Assembly: GCF_900660525.1 (NCBI RefSeq)
Contig: NZ_LR214970.1
Coordinates: forward strand, 496,001-560,000
Source of the DNA: Mycoplasmopsis bovigenitalium
GTDB lineage: Bacteria > Bacillota_I > Bacilli_A > Mycoplasmatales > Metamycoplasmataceae
DNA length: 64,000 bases
Reading direction: 5' to 3'
Shown piece by piece: positions 50,983-59,466 of the stretch. Position numbers and translations under genes: made by a program. The notes beneath the pieces are model-generated. The model made no database searches. It saw only the letters and a list, made by a program, of their open reading frames with translations, and was not told where the DNA came from. Numbering within the stretch: position 1 is the first letter of the stretch; each line of letters begins with the position of its first letter.

Positions 50983-51954
50983 ATGTCAAAAACAAAAATA
51001 ATATTAGCTAGTACACTATCAGTTTTAGCAGTTGGAGGAGTTACAACCGCAGCAGTTGTAGTTACTGTGAAAAATAAAAAACAAAAACCCGATCCAAAAA
51101 CACCAAATCAAATAGAGTCTAAAAAAACTAAACCATTAACTAAAATCCAAAATATTGCTAAGCCAATTAATAATCCTAAAACAGACAATCAAACCAACCC
51201 TGAAACAACAAATAAAAAAGACTTCAAAGAAATAAATGAAGCAATCAAAAATGAATATGACAAAGAAACTTAAATAATTAATGAATACGATGATAATGTA
51301 GCAAAATACTGAGAAGAAAAAATTAAAAAGGATAAACAACCTAATAGTGTAGAAAGCCCAAATAACCAACCCCAAAGCGATGGTCCAAGCACTAATGGCA
51401 GTGCTAGTGATGGCAAAGACAATAGTGGCTCAATAACTAAACCAACCGAAGGGCCGGAAACTAATAAAGAGCAAGCAGACCAAGCAAATAATGGACAAAC
51501 TAATAGTGGAACTACCACACCAGATAAAAAACTTAATGATAAAGTAGAGACACAAATAAAATTAGAAGTGAAAAAAACAGAAGTTGAATGAGCAGATAAT
51601 TCAAAAAAAGAAAAGGCATACATAAATTACTACTTTGAGACAACTAAAGATAATTTTGAAATTTTAAAAAAATCTAAATCAATAGAGATGCTATATGACA
51701 TAAAAGGTTATCAAGATTTATCATACAAAGCAGGAAAATTTGGTGTTAGCTCAAATGATACATACTTTACAAAAGTATCTGGTAATGGAAAAACCGTTTC
51801 ATTTATGCTATCTGGTGAATATTACTTCCAAAAAGACACATTACCAGATAGACCAGAAAATAAAGTTTCATTAAAAGGATTGTTTATTAATGGGGATAAA
51901 GCTAATAATTTATTAAGTAAACAATCTGAAGCTGTAACTTTTAATTTCAAATAA
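50983..51954 (+). pseudogene. Vfp5: surface protein interrupted by a nonsense codon
   Basis: The first 62 codons copy Vfp2 (type B anchor and one KTKPLTKIQ unit). The frame stops at TAA 51271-51273 after YDKET. In Vfp6 the matching codon is CAA (YDKETQIINEYD), so a single C-to-T change made the stop. The same frame then stays open to 51954 with a Ser/Gly/Asn/Pro-rich stalk and the C-terminal domain YINYYFETTKDNFEILKKSK to LKGLFINGDKANNLL. Without the stop it would be 323 aa. The truncated product would be a 96-residue anchor. Confidence 0.82.
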
Positions 51955-52017
51955 ATTAAAAATAAAATTTTTACATTTTTTCTTAAATATAAATAGACAA
52001 TTATTAATGTAATTAAT

Positions 52018-52053
52018 AACAGGGGGGTATTAATCATACTCTCTTGTTTTTAT
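52018..52053 (+). terminator. Possible terminator of Vfp5
   Basis: AACAGGGGGGTA pairs imperfectly with TACTCTCTTGTT through G-T pairs, followed by TTTTTA. Confidence 0.45.
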
Positions 52054-52136
52054 TAAAATCTTAATAACTTAAATTAAAGCGCTTTCAAAAACTAATGAAT
52101 TAGTAAATATATGAGTGTGTATCTTATTTAAATTAT

Positions 52137-52251
52137 GGAAAAAATCATATTTTTTCCGCAAAATAGAGCAAATTTACGGATTTTTTCACCTTGATTTCTT
52201 TTTTTTTTTTTTTTTGTAAACTCATTGTATCTGCAAGCAAAATTTGTAGAT
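52137..52251 (+). promoter_or_regulatory. Vfp6 promoter module, poly-T 17
   Basis: Inverted repeat GGAAAAAAT-CAT-ATTTTTTCC (52137-52157), T17 (52199-52215), the -10 TTGTAT (52225-52230), and the second inverted repeat ATCTGC/GTAGAT (52229-52251). Confidence 0.8.
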
Positions 52252-52279
52252 ATTTAAAATCTATTCAAGGAGATTAATA

Positions 52280-53116
52280 ATGTCAAAAACAAAAATAATA
52301 TTAGCAAGTACACTATCAGTTGTAGCAGTTGGAGGAGTTACAACAGCAGCAGTTGTAGTAACAATTAAAAACAAAGAAAAAGAAAATAAAGAAAATAAAA
52401 AGACACAATCTTTAACTAAAATACAAAATATTGCAAAACCAATTAATAATCCCAAAACAAACAATCAAACTAATTCTGAAACATTAAGTAAAAATGACTT
52501 CAAAAAAATAAATGAAGTAATCAAAAATGAATATGACAAAGAAACTCAAATAATCAATGAATATGATCAAGCAGTAGCTAAATACTGAGAAGAGCAAGAA
52601 ATAAATAAAACTATCAAAAGTCACTATGATGAAGAAGCAGACAAAATTAATGAATATGATAAAAAAGTGGCTGAATATTATAAAGATAAACAACTCAACC
52701 AAGATCAAGAATTAAAAAATAAATGATTAGTTGTTGAATCTAAATGAGAAAAAGACGCAGGAATTTTTGTTTGAAAAATAAAAACAAGTATTGAAAATTA
52801 TTCAATAATTAAAGATAAAAAATTTAAATTTGGTCTTGAATTAAAAAAAGAAAGTATATCAGACGATGAAAACTGATTCCAAGCTTATGGGCCCAACCAA
52901 GAACTTGGTATATTTAAAGAAGTTTCAAGAGATAATAAATATGTTACATTAGAAGTGTTTAGTGCTCGTCTCTTTGATAAATATGGAGAAACTGGTAGTC
53001 CCGCAGGTGATTGAGTACTATTTAAGGTATATGAACCCAATAAACAAAGTGTGAACTTACTAAAACAAAGTGCACAACCAATAACAGTCAAATATGAGAA
53101 AAAACCAAGCAAATAA
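52280..53116 (+). CDS. Vfp6: chimera of type B anchor and Vfp1-type C-domain
   Basis: This 278-aa protein starts with the type B anchor (STLSVVAVGGVTTAAVVV). Its stalk has coiled-coil-like repeats INEYDQAVAKYWEEQ and INEYDKKVAEYYKDK. It ends with the Vfp1/Vfp4-type C-terminal domain (LVVESKWEKDAGIFVWKIKT to ITVKYEKKPSK) at clear but lower identity. Trp codons are TGA. It shows that anchors and C-domains have been recombined between family members. Confidence 0.83.
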
Positions 53117-53137
53117 TAATTAATTATTTTATATAGA

Positions 53138-53168
53138 GTACACCAATGTTATATTGGTGTATTTTATT
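53138..53168 (+). terminator. Terminator of Vfp6
   Basis: TACACCAA and TTGGTGTA arms are followed by TTTTATTT, as after Vfp1 and Vfp4. Confidence 0.75.
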
Positions 53169-53289
53169 TGTATTTATCAATAAATGTAACTTAAGAAATC
53201 ACTACAAAATGCAATAGATCTTAAGATTTGTGTCCCAGTTAAAATTAACTTTTATTTTTAAATTATTCATTAACATATTGTAAAAATAT

Positions 53290-53403
53290 GGAAAAAATCA
53301 TATTTTTTCCGCAAAATTGACGAAATATCCCAGTTTTTCAGCCTTGATTTCTTTTTTTTTTTTTTTTTGTAAACTCATAGTATCTGCACGCGAAATTGCA
53401 GAT
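53290..53403 (+). promoter_or_regulatory. Vfp7 promoter module, poly-T 17
   Basis: Inverted repeat GGAAAAAAT-CAT-ATTTTTTCC (53290-53310), T17 (53352-53368), the -10 TAGTAT (53378-53383), and the second inverted repeat ATCTGC/GCAGAT (53382-53403). Confidence 0.8.
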
Positions 53404-53429
53404 ATATACGAAATATTAAGGAGATTAAT

Positions 53430-54668
53430 ATGGCAAAAACAAAAATAATATTAGCTAGTACACTATCAGTTTTAGCGGTTGCTAGTGTAACAACCGCAGC
53501 AGTTGTTGTTACACAAAAAAAGAAAAAACAAAGTGATACCCCTAAAAAAGGAAATGAAGTTGTAGTAGCAGTTGATTCAAAATTTGAATATGGTTTAAAC
53601 ACTGAGCAAACAAAAGTATTAAGTGCTAAATTACTACTTGTTAAAGGTCAAGATGTTACAGTTACTTTGACTGAAAATAATTCATCAAAAACAATTAAAA
53701 CAAAAGTAAAAGAAGATGGAACAATAGATTTTTCAAACCTAAAAGATGGCAAAACATATACAGTTACAAAAATTGTTGTTAAAGAAGGTGATAATGAAAG
53801 AGATTTAATTGCAGAGGTTAAAGCACCTAAAGAAAAACCGGGCAATGACGCACAACCAGGCGGCACTGCAAAACCAATCGATCCGACTAATGGAGATAAC
53901 AAAAAACCTGGTGATGCAGCAAAACCAACTGAACCAAATCAAGGAGATGACCCAAGCGCTAATGCCGGTGCAGATGCAGGAAAAGGTCCAGAAACCGGTG
54001 GAACAGGGGCAGGTAAAGATAAAAAAGAACCTGAAACTTCAACCCCAGGTAAAGATCAAAAAGAACCTGGAACAACTGCTCCAGATAAAGATAAAAAAGA
54101 ACCTGAAACTTCAACCCCAGGTAAAGATCAAAAAGAACCTGAAACATCTACTCCAGAGACAGATCAAAAAGAACCTGGAACAACTGCTCCAGAGACAGAT
54201 CAAAAAGAACCAGAAGCATCTACTCCACAACCAGAACAACCTGTCCAAAAACATAACCTTGTTGTTGCAAAAAGTGAATGAGAAGGCGAAGATAATGATA
54301 AATGAGGTTATTTAACTTATACATTTAATGCTACAAATCAAATGTATGAGACTTTGAAAAAAGCTACTAAAATAGAAATAGTATTGGATAGTACTCCATA
54401 TGATGACATAAAATCAGATGTATCAAATTGAGGTAAACCTAATGGGTCACCTATTTACCTAGCAAATCCTAAGCCAATTGAAAATGGAATGAGTTTTCAA
54501 ATCTCACCTACATATTACTTAAGCAAAAAAAGAGGAACTGTGCCTCCACACGTTAATAAATTTAAAGTTTTTGTTAAAGCTTTATACATAAATGGCGATA
54601 ATACAAAAAACTTATTAGATAAAGTTTCAGAACCTATTGAACTTGATTTTACAAAAAAAGCTCAATAG
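53430..54668 (+). CDS. Vfp7: surface protein with KEPETSTP repeats
   Basis: This 412-aa protein has the type A anchor and first domain, diverged from Vfp1/3 (SKFEYGLNTEQTKVL). The stalk holds about six 12-residue repeats, of the type DKKEPETSTPGK and DQKEPGTTAPET, at 54018-54230 (36-bp period). The C-terminal domain GYLTYTFNATNQMYETLKKA to VKALYINGDNTKNLL belongs to the Vfp2/Vfp5 branch. TGA codons near 54279, 54301 and 54430 are Trp. The frame is intact. Confidence 0.83.
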
Positions 54669-54696
54669 TAAAATTAAATATTACTTATAAGTATAG

Positions 54697-54724
54697 ACAA
54701 ACCAGTTAAATTGGTTTGTTTTTT
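54697..54724 (+). terminator. Terminator of Vfp7
   Basis: ACAAACCA and TGGTTTGT arms are followed by TTTTTTG. Confidence 0.8.
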
Positions 54725-54742
54725 GTCTATATAGCATAATAT

Positions 54743-54856
54743 GGAAAAAATGCGAATTTTTCCGCAAAATTGACTAAATAACGATGTTTTTCAGCGCAAA
54801 TTTCTTTTTTTTTTTTTTTTGTAAACTCATAGTATCTGCGCGCAAATTTAGCAGAT
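54743..54856 (+). promoter_or_regulatory. Vfp8 promoter module, poly-T 16
   Basis: Inverted repeat GGAAAAAAT-GCG-AATTTTTCC (54743-54763), T16 (54805-54820), the -10 TAGTAT (54830-54835), and the second inverted repeat ATCTGC/GCAGAT (54834-54856). Confidence 0.8.
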
Positions 54857-54884
54857 ATTTATAAAAAATATTAAGGAGATTAAT

Positions 54885-55877
54885 ATTTCGAAAGCAAAAA
54901 TAATATTAGCAAGCACGCTATCTTTTTTAGCGGTTGGTGGTGTTACTGCTGCCGCTGTTGTTGTTACAACAAAAAATAAAAATAAAGAAAAAACTCAACC
55001 AGAATTAGCTAATCAGCAAGATCCTGCTAAAAAAGTAGAAGGTGGTCAACAAGATCCTGCTAAAAAAGTAGAGGGTAGTGAGCAAGATCCAACCAAAAAA
55101 GTAGAGGGTAGTAAGCAAGACCCTGCTAAAAAAGTAGAGGGTAGCGAGCAAGACCCTGCTAAAAAAGTAGAGGGTAGTGAGCAAGACCCTGCTAAAAAAG
55201 TAGAAGGTGGTCAACAAGATCCTGCTAAAAAAGTAGAGGGTAGTGAGCAAGATCCAACCAAAAAAGTAGAGGGTAGTAAGCAAGACCCTGCTAAAAAAGT
55301 AGAGGGTAGCGAGCAAGACCCTGCTAAAAAAGTAGAGGGTAGTGAGCAAGACCCTGCTAAAAAAGTAGAAGGTGGTCAACAAGATCCTGCTAAAAAAGTA
55401 GAGGGTAGTGAGCAAGACCCTGTTAAAAAAGTAGAAGGTCGTCAACAAGATCCTGCTAAAAAACCAGAAAGCACTCAACAAGATCCTAAAAAAGTAGAGT
55501 ATAAATTAAGCCAGCCAATTAGAGCAGAATATGATAAAAATACTGGTCACATAAAATATACTTTTGAATCAAATGCTGAAACTTTTAAGTTATTAAAAAA
55601 TAAAACAATTACTCTTAAAATTGAAAATCCTAGAGTTGATTTAGATGAAAATATTTTTAGTACTGTGTCATATACAGTAGGAAATGAAACAACAAACTTG
55701 TTTGTCAAAGATAGAAGAAATAAACCATATACATTTGAAATAGAAACTCTTTATCCATTTAAAGATAAATATGCACCAGCAGCTAAATATACATTAAAAG
55801 CCGTATATGCAGATAATGATACAAAAACCAATCTTCTAGAAGGTCCATACGACACTACTGTTGATGTTAAGTTTTAA
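54885..55877 (+). CDS. Vfp8: surface protein with 33-bp repeats and ATT start
   Basis: The promoter and AAGGAG are intact, but the codon at the start position is ATT where relatives have ATG (ATTTCG against ATGTCG in Vfp1). The rest of the 330-aa frame is open: KAKIILASTLSFLAVGGVTA anchor, about 14 copies of the 11-residue unit QDPAKKVEGSE (55018-55479), and a C-terminal domain GHIKYTFESNAETFKLLKNK to YTLKAVYADNDTKTNLL. ATT is a permitted but weak start in the mollicute code, so expression may be very low. It is either a dying member or one with reduced output. Confidence 0.7.
   Translation: MSKAKIILASTLSFLAVGGVTAAAVVVTTKNKNKEKTQPELANQQDPAKKVEGGQQDPAKKVEGSEQDPTKKVEGSKQDPAKKVEGSEQDPAKKVEGSEQDPAKKVEGGQQDPAKKVEGSEQDPTKKVEGSKQDPAKKVEGSEQDPAKKVEGSEQDPAKKVEGGQQDPAKKVEGSEQDPVKKVEGRQQDPAKKPESTQQDPKKVEYKLSQPIRAEYDKNTGHIKYTFESNAETFKLLKNKTITLKIENPRVDLDENIFSTVSYTVGNETTNLFVKDRRNKPYTFEIETLYPFKDKYAPAAKYTLKAVYADNDTKTNLLEGPYDTTVDVKF
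55018..55479 (+). repeat. Fourteen 33-bp repeats with a 165-bp higher-order unit
   Basis: The basic unit encodes QDPAKKVEGxx. Variants (GGQ, SEQ, PTKK with SKQ, SEQ, SEQ) recur in the same order in units 1-5 and 6-10, and units 11-12 start a third round. The array therefore grew by duplicating a five-unit, 165-bp block. Confidence 0.88.
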
Positions 55878-55920
55878 ATTTATTAATTTAATAAATGACA
55901 ATAACAAAATAATCTACCAA

Positions 55921-55954
55921 AAAGTTAGCGTGCTACAAGCGTTAACTTTTTTTA
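55921..55954 (+). terminator. Terminator of Vfp8
   Basis: AAGTTAGCG-TGCTACAA-GCGTTAACTT is followed by a T run. Confidence 0.75.
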
Positions 55955-56065
55955 ATTCAAAATTTATCTGAAAATGTATATAGTCATATATATTTAAAAT
56001 TTATAATTTTAATAATAATTAAAATAAATTTTTTGCTGATTCTATTTTAGTGCAATAATTGGATT

Positions 56066-59000
56066 ATGAAAAAAATAAGATTATTATTCCCTGCACTATG
56101 TTCTTTAGTTTTATTTTCTACTTCTTGTGTTCAGCAACAAACTAAAAATGGCCCCAAAAAACATGAAAATACCCAAAATATAACTTTAAATATCGGTGTT
56201 GGAAACATAAGAAATGATAAAAAAGATAAAAATAATGGTTCAAATGGATCAATAAATATTAAAAAAGATACTGGTTCACAAAGTTCGAGCGAACTTAATG
56301 ATTTAAACTCTATTGAAAAAGATGTAGCAATTTCCATTCCTCTTTATAAAAATCAAGATGCAAATAGCTCATGAATAGCATTAAAAAATAACATTAATGA
56401 CCTTATCCCTTTATTGGGTTTAAATCACAACATTAAGTCAAAATACAACATAGAATATGCTCAAAATAATATTCCGAATATTGACAATAATAATGGAATA
56501 ATTACAAATATCGGTGTTAAATTTTCATATAAAAATCAAAGCAAAGTGCTTTACTTTAACTTGAGTGGATTTTATTCACACAATAATAATTTGCCAAAAA
56601 ATAATAAAAATGAATATCTAATACCAAAAAGCACTCTACCACCATCAGTAAAAGGCTTATTTCCTTCATTAATTGCTCACATGTTATTACATGCTGAAGA
56701 CCCAAACAAATATAACCAAAATCAAGAAAGTGCTAATGATAGTAAATATATAATTAATTTTGAACAACTTCAAAATAAAAATAGTAATTTATTTCACGAT
56801 CAAGTTGCACCACTAAATATTTCACTTAAAGAAGCATTTTTTGAATATAATGAAAAATTCAAAGAAAAATATAAAACAAAAGTAGTAGCAACAAAATTCA
56901 ATGATCTTGAAGGAACTCTTGGTATAAAAGTTCAGATCTCTAACACTGAAAATGGACCACAAGGTGAACCTGAATTAACTGCCGAATATCAATTTGATGG
57001 TTTAAGAAAAATTGATCTAAATAACGGTAATAAAAATGTTATTGATTTCAATGTCTTACCGAGTGATTTGGAAAAATTGGTTAATGAAAATAATCAAATC
57101 AAAAAAGTAATTGCAGAAAATCAAAATAACTTAAATCAAGCAATTTATTTAATTAGTAAATTAAACGAATTTAACTATAAAAGCCTGGTGAACAAATTAA
57201 ACAAAATTGTTAATGTGGGTATCATAGATAACGAACTAAACACCTATCGTTTTACAAATGGAAGTGCAAAAATCAACTCTTTTGCTGGTTTAAAACAACA
57301 ATTTGGCTTATATCCTTTCTATACACGCTTTAATGAAGTTATTAAAAACGTACGTTTAGAAATAACTAATGACTCTGGCAATAAAACTGGGAATATATAT
57401 TTTGATGTTGAACTGCCAATATTTGTGCAAAATTCATTTACTGATTTATCAACTAATGAAGCAACAGGTAAAACAATTAAAATAAATGTAAAGTCGAAAT
57501 TCAACTTGGGAAAAATCAAGGATTTAAAACAATTTAAAAACAATTATGATTTAAGTTCATTCTCTCACAATGAAGCCTTCGTTGAAAAACATTATGAAGA
57601 TAGCAAAATTAAAGAAATGATTTTAAGCACCAAAGACACTGCTCACAATTTTTACTCACACATTGATTATAAAATTACAAGCGTTGACAAAGCATTAAAC
57701 TCAAAATCAAGTACTGATAATAAAATAAAACTTGAACTTCTTGATAAAAATCAACAACCTGTATCAGATGTAAAATGGTTCTTAAGAACTCATTATCCGC
57801 AAGATGAAGTTTATAAAGCTGGTCAAAGCCCTCATGATGCATTAGTGAAATTAGATCAAGACGGAACAGTAACTGCAAAAGAGCATAATGGCGAAAATAA
57901 ACATGCAGAAATATGAGCCGAATATAAAGGTTACTTATTCCGCAGAGACATCATGGTCTTAAATACAACCCATGCAGTTTATAATGTTGAAGAAGAACAA
58001 GCAAGACAAGAAGCTATTAAGGTTTCAAAAGATTGACACAATTTATCAAACTATCAAAAAGCTCTTAAAGCATATGATTGAATAACTAAAAACATTGCTT
58101 ATGAGGAAAGAGGAGATAGAGTTGATCAAACTGCATATTCAGCAATCATAGAAAAAAGAACAGTATGTACAGGTTACACATTAGCATTTAAAATGTTTAT
58201 GGATATTCTAGGAGTTCCTTGTTCAACTATTCAAGGTAAAGTAAGTGATCCAAAATATGCAGACGATAAACACATTTGAAACTTAGTTGAATTAGATGAT
58301 GGATGATACCATGTCGATGCAACATGAGGAATCAATCGTAATCAACGCGGTGATAATAACTACTATTACTTTTTAATTAGCAATGATGATTTTGGTCAAA
58401 ATCGAGATTTTACCAAACCAGATGAAAATCTTATGGGTAAAAAATACCGTTTTTCAAAAATTGAAAATTATGTAAGTGATCTTAAACAAGCAGAAAAGGT
58501 TATCGAATTAACCAAGATACAAAAACCAGATGCTAAAGGAATAGTTTTACAAACTGACTTAAATTTTAATGATTCGAGAAAACTTGGAGATTTAGTAGCT
58601 AAAAGCATTGATGAAAATGGGTATTTATGAGGTAGCCCTCAATCAAGTGAATATATGAATATGAGAAGATATTCATATGAATCTTGAGGTACTATTTCAG
58701 CCAAAAATAAAGAAAATATTGACTTAAAACTTTCCGCTGAAACAAATAATAAATTTATCAAAATAGATGTTCCTAATAACATTGAATTATCAATTGAAAA
58801 CGTCGATGTAAAGGGCGCATTTATCAAAGATGTTGTAAAACAAAATAACTCATATATAGTTAATTTAATGAATTTTGATAATACTGGCGAGTGTGAGGTA
58901 TCAATTAAAGTGTTTAAAGATGGCTATAAATTTACACTTGATAAAGATAAATTTAAATTTATGATTCAAAAACATGATAAACCAAATGCTTACGTTGAAA

Positions 59001-59404
59001 CATACAACAGTGATTCTGGAATACTAAAAAATGTTGATAATACAATGCAGTATCGTATTTATGGCACTAAATGAAAAGATATTGAATCGGATAGTGTTTT
59101 ATTAGAACAAGTAGGAACAAAAGAAATTTTGATTAGAAGAAAAGCGACTGCCGATAAAGAAGCCTCTGATATTCAATTCATTCGTCTTGTAAAACACAAA
59201 GACATTGATTTTGTTGTTAAAGTACATGGTAATGATATTATCGGCGTTGACCAAACAATGCAATATCGTCTTAAAGGCAGCAATGATTGAGCAAACATAA
59301 ATGGTTTAAAATTAAAAAATCTACCAAAAGGTGATTACGAAATAAGAGTTAAACCTGAAAAAAATATTTTAGCTTCTGATTATAAAGAACTAAGCATCAA
59401 ATAA
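56066..59404 (+). CDS. Transglutaminase-like lipoprotein, 1112 aa
   Basis: The signal ends in STSC with Cys at residue 21, so it is anchored outside the cell. A low-complexity linker leads to a long beta-rich N-terminal half. Residues about 640-770 form a transglutaminase-like (papain-fold) core: KAYDWITKNIAYEER, catalytic Cys in RTVCTGYTLAFKMF (about 701), His in DDKHIWNLVELDDGWYHVDATW (about 736) and Asp (about 751). Two related C-terminal repeats follow, DNTMQYRIYGTKWKDI and DQTMQYRLKGSNDWANI, perhaps binding modules. Many TGA are Trp. It may crosslink or cleave surface or host proteins. Confidence 0.88.
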
Positions 59405-59409
59405 TTAAA

Positions 59410-59449
59410 ACAACAAGTACAAGCCTAATGCCTGTACTTGTTTTATTTA
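59410..59449 (+). terminator. Terminator of the transglutaminase-like gene
   Basis: ACAAGTACA and TGTACTTGT arms are followed by TTTATTT. Confidence 0.8.
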
Positions 59450-59466
59450 TCTAAAAGTTTACTAAT

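Noticed and set aside
55018-55479. 33-bp direct repeats as a CRISPR array
   Set aside because: The repeats are contiguous with no spacers, and they translate as one peptide unit inside an open frame.
55005-55481. A 158-aa minus-strand frame with FFSRILLTT repeats opposite Vfp8
   Set aside because: It is the antisense shadow of the 33-bp repeat array; it has no promoter or ribosome site and only mirrors the repeats.
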